Part shown: positions 12,896 to 25,300 of the stretch, one piece after another | How positions within the stretch are numbered: the first letter of the stretch is position 1 | Layout: each line of letters opens with the position of its first letter | Source of the DNA: Shewanella gelidii | Lineage (GTDB): Bacteria; Pseudomonadota; Gammaproteobacteria; Enterobacterales; Shewanellaceae | Direction: 5' to 3' | NCBI RefSeq assembly: GCF_014647855.1 | Contig: NZ_BMPZ01000009.1 | Location: 82,200 to 146,199 of the forward strand | DNA length: 64,000 nt | Notes under the pieces: generated by a model | Told to the model about the DNA's origin: nothing | The model's input: the letters and a program-made list of their open reading frames with translations, nothing else | Database searches by the model: none | Program-made: the position numbers and the translations under genes

Positions 12896-13597
12896 ATGAC
12901 CTCTGCCAAGCCCGCTAAAAAATCCAATAAAACAAATGCCTGGCACCGGAAGCCTCACAAAAGTTGCGCCGAAAAAAATGGCGCGCAGCGAAATTTGAAT
13001 AACCCTTCAGCTCACATCGCCAAAACAAAAAAACTAAGACCTGCTGCAAAAGACCGGGTTATTGTTCTGTTTAATAAACCTTTCGATGTTTTATGCCAGT
13101 TTACCGATGCTGAAAAACGCGCCACATTAAAAGACTATATTGCTATAAAAAATGTATATGCTGCAGGTCGGCTTGATCGCGATAGCGAAGGTTTATTGCT
13201 GCTCACAAATGACGGGCCTTTACAGGCAAAGTTAACCCAGCCCCAAAAGAAAACATTCAAAACTTACTGGGTGCAAGTTGAAGGGGTACCAACACAAGAA
13301 GCCATCAAGTCACTTCAACAAGGCGTTGAGCTAAAAGATGGTCGAACTCTGCCAGCAAAAGTTCAGTTAATCCCTGAGCCTAACGTATGGGAACGAACCC
13401 CACCAGTTCGCGAACGAAAAAACATTCCAACAAGTTGGCTAGAAATAAAGATTTGTGAAGGCAAAAACCGACAAGTCAGAAGGATGACTGCACACGTTGG
13501 CTACCCGACATTACGTTTGATTCGCTACAAAATCGGCCAATGGAGTCTAGATGATATTGCAAGTGGTGAATTCAAAGTCATTCAACCTGGGAGGTAA
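12896..13597 (+). CDS. rluE: 23S rRNA pseudouridine synthase RluE
   Basis: RluE isomerises U2457 of 23S rRNA. The 233-residue protein belongs to the RsuA/RluE group without an S4 domain. The catalytic Asp is D94 in [15 protein letters not shown], and the C-terminal block [14 protein letters not shown] is present. The first 50 residues are a basic low-complexity extension (many K, N and H) of the kind often found in RluE. The stop codon is followed two bases later by the nudJ start, so the two are coupled. Confidence 0.93.
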   Translation: MTSAKPAKKSNKTNAWHRKPHKSCAEKNGAQRNLNNPSAHIAKTKKLRPAAKDRVIVLFNKPFDVLCQFTDAEKRATLKDYIAIKNVYAAGRLDRDSEGLLLLTNDGPLQAKLTQPQKKTFKTYWVQVEGVPTQEAIKSLQQGVELKDGRTLPAKVQLIPEPNVWERTPPVRERKNIPTSWLEIKICEGKNRQVRRMTAHVGYPTLRLIRYKIGQWSLDDIASGEFKVIQPGR

Positions 13598-13599
13598 AC

Positions 13600-14052
13600 A
13601 TGCAGGAAAGATATCGCCCCAATGTCACCGTCGCAGCAGTCGTGCACTATAAGGGGCGCTTTTTGCTGGTAGAGGAGCGCATCGACCAACAAATCGTGTT
13701 TAATCAGCCCGCAGGTCACATAGAAGCAAATGAAAGCGTAGAGCAAGCTTGCAGTAGAGAGCTATATGAAGAAACTGGAATTCGCGCTCAAGCCGACTCG
13801 CTCATCTGTATCTACCAATTCCAAGCAAACAATAACGCCTCCTACTTACGCTTTACATTTGCCATAGAACTTGAAGCCCTCAGCCCTATCAGACCACAAG
13901 ATCCCCAAATTATAAGTGCACAATGGCTAACCTACGATGAAATCAAGCAACAACAATCTACTCATCGCAGTCCCCTCGTCATGCAATCCATTGACGACTA
14001 CTTAGCAAATAAGCAACACGACCTTTCAATTTTGAATCATGACTTTTTATAA
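13600..14052 (+). CDS. nudJ: NudJ-type Nudix phosphatase
   Basis: This 150-residue Nudix hydrolase has a perfect Nudix box (G39-x5-E45-x7-REUxEExGU through I61). The E. coli homologue dephosphorylates HMP-PP and nucleoside di- and triphosphates. A strong site GGGAGG precedes the ATG, and the gene starts two bases after rluE. The rluE-nudJ-mnmA-hflD-purB order is conserved from E. coli. Substrate specificity is inferred from synteny and family. Confidence 0.92.
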   Translation: MQERYRPNVTVAAVVHYKGRFLLVEERIDQQIVFNQPAGHIEANESVEQACSRELYEETGIRAQADSLICIYQFQANNNASYLRFTFAIELEALSPIRPQDPQIISAQWLTYDEIKQQQSTHRSPLVMQSIDDYLANKQHDLSILNHDFL

Positions 14053-14223
14053 GCAACACTTCCATAGCTCAGATCACGAATGCATGGTAGAATATCGCGC
14101 CGCAGAAACGCGGTGAATGGCTTCGCGCGATCATGTTCATATGCCATAAGAGCACAACATGAACTCTTATGGCGTGAGGTCATACAATTTCAATAGTTTT
14201 CAGCGCAACGGTTTAAAAGGTTT

Positions 14224-15342
14224 ATGGCATCAATCGAAACTTCTCATTCAAATAAAAAAGTCATTGTCGGTATGTCCGGCGGTGTGGATTCTTCTGTCTC
14301 GGCTTACCTGTTACAGCAACAGGGTTATCAAGTTGAAGGCCTATTCATGAAGAACTGGGAAGAAGATGATACCGATGAGTATTGTGCAGCGGCAGATGAT
14401 CTAAAAGACGCACAAGCCGTATGCGACAAACTTGGAATCAAATTGCATACTGTCAATTTTGCGGCTGAGTACTGGGACAATGTTTTTGAGTATTTTCTTG
14501 CTGAATATAAAGCAGGAAGAACACCAAATCCCGACATCATGTGCAACAAGGAAATCAAATTTAAAGCTTTTCTTGAGTTTGCGGATGAGATCCTCGATGC
14601 CGACTACATCGCAATGGGGCACTATGTTAGACGCAGTGATGATGTGAATAATACACAGATGCTCCGTGGTATTGATGGAAATAAAGATCAAAGCTACTTC
14701 CTCTATACCTTAGGCCATGACCAAGTCGCACGCTCTCTCTTTCCAATTGGCAACTTAGAAAAGTCTGAAGTTAGAGAAATAGCAAAAGAGCTTGGGCTGA
14801 TCACCCATGATAAAAAAGACAGCACTGGTATTTGCTTTATCGGTGAACGAAAGTTTACCGACTTCTTAGCGACCTTTTTGCCAGCACAGCCGGGGAAAAT
14901 CGAAAGCGCAGAAGGCGAAGAAGTTGGTACGCATCAAGGCTTGATGTACCACACGCTCGGACAGCGTAAAGGTCTTGGCATCGGCGGCCTAAAAAACAGT
15001 GGTGAAGATCCATGGTATGTCGTCGATAAAGACTTAAAAAGAAATGTGCTTGTGGTTGCTCAAGGGGCAAACCATCCAAGGCTAATGTCCCACGGCATGA
15101 AAGTGAATCAGTTACATTGGGTCGACCGAAAAGGCCCCCAAGATGGCAGTACTATTACGGTGAAAACCCGATATCGTCAAAAAGATGTTCCTTGTCGAGT
15201 ACATTTTATTGATGAACAAACGGTTGAAGTCACGTTCGAACAAACGGTGGCAGCAGTAACACCGGGACAATCGGCTGTATTTTATGATGGCGAGGTTTGT
15301 TTGGGTGGCGGCATTATTGACCAGTTAATTAAGGACGAATAA
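14224..15342 (+). CDS. mnmA: tRNA-uridine 2-thiolase MnmA
   Basis: MnmA thiolates U34 of tRNA-Lys, -Glu and -Gln using sulfur from the Tus relay. The 372-residue protein has the PP-loop SGGVDSS at residues 18-24 and the two catalytic cysteines C107 ([10 protein letters not shown]) and C204 (STGICFIGE). The family N-terminus begins a few residues before VIVGMSGG, supporting the ATG at 14224. The upstream 170 bp lacks a gene and separates it from nudJ, so it may have its own promoter. hflD follows after four bases. Confidence 0.97.
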   Translation: MASIETSHSNKKVIVGMSGGVDSSVSAYLLQQQGYQVEGLFMKNWEEDDTDEYCAAADDLKDAQAVCDKLGIKLHTVNFAAEYWDNVFEYFLAEYKAGRTPNPDIMCNKEIKFKAFLEFADEILDADYIAMGHYVRRSDDVNNTQMLRGIDGNKDQSYFLYTLGHDQVARSLFPIGNLEKSEVREIAKELGLITHDKKDSTGICFIGERKFTDFLATFLPAQPGKIESAEGEEVGTHQGLMYHTLGQRKGLGIGGLKNSGEDPWYVVDKDLKRNVLVVAQGANHPRLMSHGMKVNQLHWVDRKGPQDGSTITVKTRYRQKDVPCRVHFIDEQTVEVTFEQTVAAVTPGQSAVFYDGEVCLGGGIIDQLIKDE

Positions 15343-15346
15343 AGGG

Positions 15347-17361
<2,015 letters not shown>

Positions 17362-17380
17362 TTTTCTAACTTAAAGGTTT

Positions 17381-17426
17381 AAGGCAGGAATAAAGCAAGT
17401 CATTGTTTTATTCACTGCCTTTTTTA
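17381..17426 (+). terminator. terminator hairpin between purB and roxA
   Basis: The stem AAGGCAG-GAATAAA pairs with TTTATTC-A-CTGCCTT (one bulged A) and is followed by T7. It ends only five bases before the roxA ATG, so it occupies the place where a roxA ribosome-binding site would be. Confidence 0.8.
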
Positions 17427-17431
17427 TTGCT

Positions 17432-18580
17432 ATGTATACACCTAACTTTGATATTCAAGCTTTTCTTCGTCAGCACTGGCAAAAACGCCCTATCGTTTTA
17501 AAGCAGGGGTTTACTAACTTTGAAGACTTCATCGATGCCAACGAGTTGGCAGGCCTTGCAATGGAAGAGGACATTTCCTCTCGCATAGTAATTACCGAGC
17601 AGGCAGATAAGCAAAGAGAAGAATGGCAAGTCATTCAAGGTCCCTTTACTGACTATCAAGAATTTGGTGAAACTCATTGGCAATTGCTCGTTCAAGCGGT
17701 TAACCATTGGCACCCTGATGCGAACCAACTCGTTCAAGCATTTCGATTTATTCCAGACTGGCGTTTCGATGACCTAATGGTTTCATTTGCTACCCCATTT
17801 GGTGGTGTTGGACCGCATATCGATAATTATGATGTATTTATCATTCAAGGACAGGGGCTTCGTCGCTGGCAAGTTGGCGAGAAAGGCGTCTACCCAGCCC
17901 GAGGCAGCCGCTCAGATACACCCTTGATTGAAGATTTTGAACCCATGATTGATGAGGTGCTTGAACCTGGAGACATTTTATACATCCCACCTGGGTTTCC
18001 CCATCGAGGCCAAACAATAGAAACAGCAATAAGCTATTCCGTTGGCTTTCGAGCGCCGAGTCAACAAGAACTACTCAATGAGTTTGCTGACTATTATCTG
18101 GATAATAATCTAGGCCAGCTTCGCTACGAATCTTCTTCAGAGCCTTTATCAGGCGGTGGGGTTTCAGCCGTTCAACAACAAGAGTTACTATGCCTACTGA
18201 CTTCGCTCGCCAATGACAAAACGCAATATCTGCAAATACTCGGACAAATACTCAGTCAAAACCGCTTTGAGCTCAACATCGAAACCGGTCACCGTATTGA
18301 CGAAAATGAGCTAATTCGTGAACTATCAGATGGTGCAAGTCTACACCGAACTGGTGGTGTGAAAATCATTTGGTTAGAGCAAGATGCTGAAAGTCGACTA
18401 TTTGTAAATGGCGAATGTTACTCAACCGAAGGAATACCTGAATCGAACACTCAATCACTAAGCTACGAGTTTTCTTTTTCCTCATTTCGAGCGTTAGAGT
18501 TATGTCAATCGCCACAAACTATCACGCTTATTCTACAGCTGATAAACAACGGTTATTTATATCTAAGTGATGAATACTAG
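17432..18580 (+). CDS. roxA: ribosomal protein uL16 arginine 3-hydroxylase (RoxA/YcfD)
   Basis: This 2-oxoglutarate/Fe(II)-dependent JmjC-type oxygenase hydroxylates an Arg of ribosomal protein uL16. The 382-residue protein has the metal triad H129-x-D131 (VGPHIDNYDVF) and H191 (GFPHRGQT) in a cupin core, then a winged-helix dimerisation and C-terminal region. The start matches the family N-terminus (FLRQHWQKRPIVLK). There is no Shine-Dalgarno: the ATG follows the T-tract of the purB terminator. Translation may therefore be leaderless or coupled to readthrough. Confidence 0.93.
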   Translation: MYTPNFDIQAFLRQHWQKRPIVLKQGFTNFEDFIDANELAGLAMEEDISSRIVITEQADKQREEWQVIQGPFTDYQEFGETHWQLLVQAVNHWHPDANQLVQAFRFIPDWRFDDLMVSFATPFGGVGPHIDNYDVFIIQGQGLRRWQVGEKGVYPARGSRSDTPLIEDFEPMIDEVLEPGDILYIPPGFPHRGQTIETAISYSVGFRAPSQQELLNEFADYYLDNNLGQLRYESSSEPLSGGGVSAVQQQELLCLLTSLANDKTQYLQILGQILSQNRFELNIETGHRIDENELIRELSDGASLHRTGGVKIIWLEQDAESRLFVNGECYSTEGIPESNTQSLSYEFSFSSFRALELCQSPQTITLILQLINNGYLYLSDEY

Positions 18581-18650
18581 GTTTTGCATATTAGTTTGTG
18601 CTGTTGTGCACCTAAGCAAATCTCATAAAACAGCTCAATTATAAAAATAG

Positions 18651-18676
18651 AAAAACCAGCAAATGCTGGTTTTTTC
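18651..18676. terminator. bidirectional terminator after roxA
   Basis: The stem AAAAACCAGC/GCTGGTTTTT with loop AAAT lies between convergent genes. Confidence 0.88.
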
Positions 18677-18698
18677 ATATGCAAAAACAACAATAAAC

Positions 18699-19136
18699 CT
18701 ATGAAAGTCGTCCCCACATTTTCTCGTCGTTATATAGCTTATATAGACTTTCGGCTCGAGAAATCAATAATGCTGCAAATTGCGCTTGTGTTGGATCACT
18801 TGTCACGCCACTCTGCTTTAAATTTTCAGCCTTCATTTGCCACATCATTGAAAAGTGCCGTAAGGCTTCACGTGCATTAGGTGCCACACTTGCTTCAACA
18901 AAGTCGGAAGGTAAATCACCCGACATGACCCAATAGGTTTGTTTCTTTGGTTGCTTTGATTCTAGCTTCCAAATGGCAACAAAAGGTGCAAGAAAGCGAG
19001 ATTCTTCCATAATCACTTTTTCAGGGATCACACCTTTTTCTGCTAAAAATCGATTTGCTTTCTGAAAATGCTCTCGGACCCATGCTTGACGTTTTTGTTC
19101 TACTTCTTGAGCTTGTTCAACCGCTTGCTCTGTCAT
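18699..19136 (-). CDS. DUF4826-like conserved protein
   Basis: This 145-residue protein is predicted soluble and helical. It begins with a Glu/Gln-rich helix, then FLAEKGVIPEKVIMEESRFLAPFVAIWKL, a central YWVMSGDLPSDFV, and ends KMWGRLS. The layout resembles the DUF4826 family of gammaproteobacteria as I recall it; the function of that family is unknown. Start ATG is at 19136. It is convergent with roxA and divergent from the leucine dehydrogenase gene across about 260 bp. Confidence 0.75.
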   Translation of the reverse strand: MTEQAVEQAQEVEQKRQAWVREHFQKANRFLAEKGVIPEKVIMEESRFLAPFVAIWKLESKQPKKQTYWVMSGDLPSDFVEASVAPNAREALRHFSMMWQMKAENLKQSGVTSDPTQAQFAALLISRAESLYKLYNDEKMWGRLS

Positions 19137-19397
19137 GCTTTTTTCCTATCTTATTGTTATTTAATAACTATTATTTATTTAAACCAAACTATTTTTTAGT
19201 TTCAACATTCAATTTACTTTTACAACTTTACGTTAACGTAAAGTGGAAAGCTAAATTGCCACACAGATCACAAAAATTCCGAATTAGTGCTTTGTCGAGA
19301 GTATCGCTAAATGCTATCGTTCTGCAATAATTATCCTAATAAGTGGGTTGTAGATCTGGCATTAACCCACAAATCATTGCACGGCGGAGAGTATCAC

Positions 19398-20432
19398 GTG
19401 GCTGTATTTAATCATGTATCTTTTGACCAACATGAACAGGTTGTATTCTGTCATGATAAGGAAAGTGGCCTCAAGGCCATTATTGCCATTCACAACACAA
19501 ATTTGGGCCCGGCAGTGGGCGGTTGTCGAATGTGGAATTACCAGTCTGATGATGAAGCACTAAATGATGTGCTCAGACTTTCCAAAGGAATGACTTATAA
19601 AAATGCACTAGCCGGATTAAAAATGGGTGGTGGCAAGTCAGTAATTATTGCAGATCCCAAAACTAAAGATCGAGAAGCACTGTTCAGAGCTTTTGGTCGG
19701 TTTATTGATAGCCTTGGTGGACGCTACTATTCAGCAGAAGATGTCGGTACCACCACGGCAGATATTATGATTGCCCATCAAGAAACTCCATATATGGCAG
19801 GCCTTGAGGGGAAAAGTGGCGATCCTTCTCCATTCACGGCTCTGGGAACATTTCTTGGGATCAAGGCCGCCGTAAAGCATCAACGAGGCTTAGATAGTCT
19901 TGCAGGTCTAAAAATATCAGTCCAAGGTGTTGGTCACGTTGGATATTATCTCTGTAAACAACTCCACCAAGCTGGAGCAGAGCTCATCGTTACCGATATT
20001 CATCAAGCATCACTAGACCGAGTTGCTGCTGAATTTGGCGCGACGGTTGTTGCACCGCAAGATATATACACGCAGGATGTTGACGTCTATGCACCTTGTG
20101 CCTTAGGTGCAACAATTAACGATACAACCCTACCACTGCTTAAAGCGAGTATTGTTGCTGGTTGTGCCAACAACCAATTGGCAGAGCCCCAGCATGGACA
20201 ACAGTTAACGGATATGGGCATTTTATATGCACCAGATTATGTCATCAACGCTGGCGGCATCATCAATGTTTCATTTGATGACCATTATGATGAAGCACAG
20301 TCCACAGCAAAAGTTAATCAAATCTACGATACCTTGCTAAAAATCTTCCAGCAGGCTGAAGAACAGAGCCGACCTACCGGTGAGATTGCAGATGAAATGG
20401 CGCAAGCCATCATCGAGTCTGCTGCACAATAA
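19398..20432 (+). CDS. ldh: leucine dehydrogenase (Glu/Leu/Phe/Val family)
   Basis: This enzyme performs NAD-dependent reversible oxidative deamination of leucine and related branched amino acids. The 344-residue protein has the conserved GPAVGGCRMWNY segment, the catalytic lysine region KMGGGKSVI (K80), and a Rossmann GVGHVG near residue 182. The open frame extends 29 codons further upstream, but GTG at 19398 is chosen because GGAGAG lies seven bases before it and because the family begins MAVFNHV. Branched-chain-specific members use leucine as carbon source; which substrate is preferred here is inferred from family. Confidence 0.92.
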   Translation: MAVFNHVSFDQHEQVVFCHDKESGLKAIIAIHNTNLGPAVGGCRMWNYQSDDEALNDVLRLSKGMTYKNALAGLKMGGGKSVIIADPKTKDREALFRAFGRFIDSLGGRYYSAEDVGTTTADIMIAHQETPYMAGLEGKSGDPSPFTALGTFLGIKAAVKHQRGLDSLAGLKISVQGVGHVGYYLCKQLHQAGAELIVTDIHQASLDRVAAEFGATVVAPQDIYTQDVDVYAPCALGATINDTTLPLLKASIVAGCANNQLAEPQHGQQLTDMGILYAPDYVINAGGIINVSFDDHYDEAQSTAKVNQIYDTLLKIFQQAEEQSRPTGEIADEMAQAIIESAAQ

Positions 20433-20586
20433 ATAGAAAATGCCACGGTAGACTTTATCGTGGCATCTTATTTTCCTTACATATCAAGACGACGCTGCAA
20501 CCTAACAAATTTTTCATATTCTTCACTGGAATTCATCGCAATCCTCTGCTTCACTTAATACTATCTTACTTGCACAGGACGGCGTT

Positions 20587-20934
20587 ATGGTCAGCTTTAA
20601 ATATGGACTAAATCAAGACCTTGTGGAGCTTCAGGCTAGTAACTGGAACGGTCTTGAACGCGTATTTGTGAATGGTGAGATGGTTTCAAAGAAGCTGAAT
20701 TTCAGAAGAAGAAGTGAACACAAAATCCAGTTAAACAATGGCCTTCCTTGTAGTTTTAAATTACTCATTTGCCCTCAAACAGACCAGTTAGTTTGCAGAA
20801 TCTACAAACAAAACCAACTGGTCGCCAGCTTAAAGCAAGGCAAGCGCAATCTAATGCAAAGTCAGAAATATTTTTATAATTCACTGTTGGTATCTGCGAG
20901 TATGGCGACCGCATTGCTATACTGGCTTGCTTAA
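20587..20934 (+). CDS. small protein with C-terminal membrane helix
   Basis: I do not recognise this 115-residue protein. Residues 1-90 look beta-rich and basic (LNFRRRSEHKIQL, LKQGKRNLMQ), and residues 94-115 form one hydrophobic segment (YNSLLVSASMATALLYWLA) that could be a C-terminal anchor. The ATG follows AGGACGGCG. It is a single gene between the leucine dehydrogenase gene and a convergent MarR gene. It might be cytoplasmic-facing and tail-anchored, which is an inference from hydropathy. Confidence 0.7.
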   Translation: MVSFKYGLNQDLVELQASNWNGLERVFVNGEMVSKKLNFRRRSEHKIQLNNGLPCSFKLLICPQTDQLVCRIYKQNQLVASLKQGKRNLMQSQKYFYNSLLVSASMATALLYWLA

Positions 20935-21114
20935 GCAAGCGAAGTTTATTACGGATTGTTATATTTTTATACGGAATGGGTTTGCTTGCTAGGTAAAAAA
21001 GCTGAAATACAATGCAAAATAACTAATCTCATCAACATCTAATATCAGAATATCTGGTTTTAGTTGCGTCCATTATAGTGCCAATTCAATGTTAATCTGT
21101 TCTAGAACAAACGA

Positions 21115-21531
21115 TTAGTCGGGCTTATTTATCTTATTAATCAACGCCATAAACTGCTTTTGTTCATCAGTCTCTAACCTTGATAGGTAATGTTCGTTGA
21201 CTCTCTCCGCTTCACGAATTAAGTCTTGCTCTAATGCTTTACCATCATCAGTTAGAAAAATTTGAAATGCGCGCCTGTTTTCAGGTTCTTGAAATCGAGT
21301 GATTAAGCCCTGTACTTGCAATAGATCAAGCAAACGGGTCATGGTGTAATTTGCTACGTCACACCGTTTGGATAATTCAGTCTGCGTAACGCCTTCTTCT
21401 TGCCAAAGTGCAAAAAGAACTGGCCACAATTTAATATCTAAACCATAGCGCTTTAATTGCTGATCGAGTTCGTTTTGTAACTCGATATTCAAATGAGATA
21501 CCAAATATCCGAGGCTTTCATAACGTTTCAA
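21115..21531 (-). CDS. MarR-family transcriptional regulator
   Basis: This 138-residue winged-helix regulator has the MarR dimer-helix/HTH layout: N-terminal helix LGYLVSHLNIELQNELDQ, wHTH at about residues 45-95 (VTQTELSKRCDVANYTMTRLLDLLQVQGLI, wing EPENRRAFQIFLT), then a C-terminal helix. The longest frame starts nine codons earlier, but the TTG at 21531 has a perfect AGGAGG six bases before it, and the sequence MKRYESLGYLVSH is a typical MarR beginning. The target is unknown; the neighbouring DUF1285 gene is transcribed on the same strand, 116 bp upstream. Confidence 0.88.
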   Translation of the reverse strand: MKRYESLGYLVSHLNIELQNELDQQLKRYGLDIKLWPVLFALWQEEGVTQTELSKRCDVANYTMTRLLDLLQVQGLITRFQEPENRRAFQIFLTDDGKALEQDLIREAERVNEHYLSRLETDEQKQFMALINKINKPD

Positions 21532-21647
21532 ATCACACCTCCTATGACCATGATGCATACTACAATTTTACCAGTTATCAAGAATGCTGCGAGTTAAACT
21601 CTCAAGTAAAATCAAATAATATTGTAAAATCATTGAAATACAATCAG

Positions 21648-22100
21648 TTAATCAATATGAACAAACTCATCAATAAAACGATAATAACAAGCCCTGCCAA
21701 GAATTGCGGGCAACTCTCTCTCCGTAAACACTTTGATGCGATCGTCACTTAATTCAAAGCAACTTAGATCAGCAATAGAAAATTTGGTGCCGATACTTGT
21801 AGTTACTTCAAAATTGCCATTTTGTCGCTTATCGTAGTCAACAACCGTAAACACCGAGTCAGCGACTTCGACTTTTAGTTTCTCTACTGGAGTAATTAAG
21901 AAATACTCGTCATCCACTCGATGCAAAATAGTACTAAATAGCTTTGAAAATTTTGCTGGGAGCGGGCTATTGAGGTAGCGCCAATGCCCCTGATTATCGA
22001 TCTTAAACAGCGGCACTTCAGAACAAAGTGGTGTCCCTTGAATTAAATTATGAAGTGCTGATTCAGGCGCATCATGTTTTTCTTGTTCCTTATTCAACAT
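21648..22100 (-). CDS. DUF1285 family protein
   Basis: This 150-residue protein of unknown function shows the DUF1285 pattern: VPLFKIDNQGHWRYLNSPL, then LHRVDDEYFLITPVEKLKVEV and a C-terminal beta-rich portion ending YYRFIDEFVHID. Start ATG is at 22100. Crystal structures of this family exist but give no function. It may share a transcript with the MarR gene that follows it. Confidence 0.85.
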   Translation of the reverse strand: MLNKEQEKHDAPESALHNLIQGTPLCSEVPLFKIDNQGHWRYLNSPLPAKFSKLFSTILHRVDDEYFLITPVEKLKVEVADSVFTVVDYDKRQNGNFEVTTSIGTKFSIADLSCFELSDDRIKVFTERELPAILGRACYYRFIDEFVHID

Positions 22101-22303
22101 ACATCCCCCAACTTCAACGTCCTATGAACTTCATAAATCAGTTCTGATGTTATATCAGTATATACTGATTCTTTAGTCAATGTCTCACCAAAGGTACGTA
22201 AACAGCTTTACCCGGATTGTAAGAACAACAAGCTATACTACTCATTCATAAGCACTTTTCGTAATTAAAACAGATACCATGATTAACATTTATTCATACG
22301 CAT

Positions 22304-22335
22304 AAAAAAGCCGCTTCGATCATCGAAACGGCTCT
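22304..22335 (-). terminator. terminator of ydiJ
   Basis: On the minus strand the stem AGCCG-TTTCGAT pairs with ATCGAA-GCGGCT (one mismatch), followed by T6. It lies about 20 bp after the ydiJ stop. Confidence 0.82.
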
Positions 22336-22354
22336 TCATTCATCATCTACGGTG

Positions 22355-25300
22355 CTACTTTACCAACTCAAGAATAGCTTCAAGCGGATGTTTTGGTCGA
22401 TAGCCACCAAATCGCTTCATTTGACTCCGACACGAGTAACCAGAAACCAATACTTTATCTGGTGAATAGTTCTCTAACCCTTTCTTCCATGACATATCAA
22501 ATAAGGCTTTAGAATTTTCAATGTTTGCGGTTTCATGGCCATAGGTTCCAGCCATGCCACAGCAACCTAAACTAACTGTATTTAATTCAGCGCCTAAGCG
22601 CGCAAAGATTGTTTGCCAATCTTTAGGGGTACTTGGTTTTGCCGTTGATTCGGTGCAATGGCTTACCCATGTATAAGTCACACCTAACGGTTCACGGGTT
22701 GGCAGTTGTTCAAAGATTTCAAGTAGCCATTCATTGGCCAATTTCACTTCAAAATCACCACGTTTATCGCCAAGCGCATGTTTATATTCATCGCGATAAC
22801 AAAGCACCATTGCAGGATCAATCCCTATCATCGGCATCCCCAGCGCGAAGACTTGATTTAAAAAGTCAGACGCCGATTGCGCAGTTTTCGCAAACTTATC
22901 TAAGAAACCTTTGATATGCATGGCTTTACCATTAGGTTTAAATGGTAACAAAACGGGTTTAAATCCTAGCTTTTCAATGAGCTGTATGGTTCGATAAACC
23001 AAACCAGAATCATAATATGTGTTGAACGGATCTTGCACCACTAATACATATTGATGTTTATCGGCGTCTGGGATCCGCTTTAACGCATCTAAATCATAGT
23101 CACAGCACGAATGCCCTTCCAAACGCTGACTCAAGGTCGGTACAGACAAAGCTGGCGCATCAATGTAACCCAGCGCTTTCTTAATCACCCATTGGCTTAC
23201 TGGGTTTTGCGAAGCGAAATTGGTGATTCTTGGGATCTTCGCCATCACTTGTACAGAGTCTTCAATCGTACCAACGAGGTAATCTTTAGCCGGACGCATA
23301 TAGCGCTTGTAATAAAGGTTAAAGAACTCCGCTCTAAACTTAGGAACATCAACTTTTACTGGGCACTGCCCAACACAAGCTTTACAAGCAAGACAACCCT
23401 TCATGGACTCCATGACTTCATGGGAATAATCGTACTCAGACTTGGCTTTAAAACTATTCTGCGCACGTTGTAGCATGCTGACTGGTTTAGCTTTTGCTAA
23501 CTCGTTGACATCGATTCCTTCTGCTTCCAATAAGCGTAACCATTCACGCACAAGACCGGCTCGGCCTTTAGGCGACTGAACGCGGTCATCAGTCACTTTG
23601 AAAGACGGACACATTGGGGAATAAGGACTGTAGTTAAAACACAGACCATTACCATTACAATCCATCACATCAGGGAATGCTTCTCGAACTTTCAACGGAA
23701 TTTCTCGGTCAAAGGTTCCACGCTTAATAGAGTCAACATTATAAATTAAGTCACCAGCCGTTTTTGGCGCGACCAATTTTCCTGGATTTAAACGGTTATG
23801 GGGATCAAACAATGCTTTGACGTCTTGAAGCACACCATATAGCTCATCACCGAATACATCTGGACCATATTCACCCCGAACGCCTTTACCGTGTTCGCCC
23901 CACATTAAGCCGCCATATTTTCGAGTTAATGCTGCAACTTGATCAGAAACGACTTTCAAGAGTTTTTCATCATTAGGATCGCACATGTCTAGGGCTGGTC
24001 GAACATGTAAAACGCCCGCGTCAACGTGACCAAACATACCATATTGCAACTCGTGGCTATCGAGTAACGCTCGAAACTCCATAATAAAGTCTGCAAGTTT
24101 TTCTGGTGGGACTGCTGTATCTTCCGCAAATGCAATTGGTTTACGTTGGCCTTTAGCTGCGCCCAATAGCCCTACCGCTTTTTTACGCATTCCGTAAATA
24201 CGATTGATACTCTGTTTATCTGCAGTCACCTGATAACCAAGTACACCGGCTTGTTGTTTCTTAATTTGTTTAGAAAGAACTTTTTCTAGCGATGCCACTT
24301 TTGCTTTAACTTCATCAATCTCACCCGCAAACTCAACCATATTTAGCCCTTCAATAGAATGGCCTGGAACTTCAGTAATTTGGTCAGAGACTGAATGCCA
24401 AATAATGTCGCTTTTGGCAAGGTTAAGCACTTTAGAATCTACAGTTTCTACAACAGTGGCATTCGCAGCAACTAAAGATGGCGCATGCCGCAAAGCTGAT
24501 TCGAAAGAATCATACTTAATATTGACCATCATGCGCTGACTAGGCAGCTTCGTAATGTTTAGCTTTGCTTCAGTCACGAACGCAAGTGTCCCCTCAGAAC
24601 CAGAAATAATTCTTGAAAGGTCAAACTCTTTTAGATCGTCACTCCAAACATTTTTTAAATCGTAACCCGTGAGAAAGCGGTTTAACTTCGGAAAACGAGT
24701 TTCAATAAGCGCTCGTTTATCTTTACATACTTTTGAAACTTCTTGATAAATACGTTCAGCGAACGGATTTGAAGAAACTTTTGTATTTTTCAAAGATTCG
24801 GCAGTCTTTACTTGGCTTTCCAAAATACTGCCATCAATGAGCACACTAGACATTTCAAGCACGTGATCAGAGGTTTTGCCATAAACCAGCGAGCCGGCCC
24901 CTGAAGCATCAGTATTAATCATCCCGCCAATCGTGGCCCGATTAGAGGTCGATAAATCAGGACTAAAGAAGTAGCCGTGAGGTCGCAGTGCGTCATTGAG
25001 CTGATCTTTAATCACGCCGGCTTCGACGCGCACCCAGCCTTCTTCTACATTAACTTCTAGCACGCGGGTCATAAAGCGCGACACGTCAACAATCAAGCCG
25101 TGTGTCAATGCTTGACCATTAGTGCCAGTACCTCCGCCACGCGCACAAAAAGTCACTTTAACAAACTCACGCTTTGCAGCCAGCTGCAACATGATTTGCA
25201 CGTCTTTTGTGGATTTTGGATAAAGCACTGCTTGCGGCAAAAACTGATAAATGGAGTTATCAGTGGCCTGGGAGAGGCGTGCGCTATATCGCTTGTCGAT

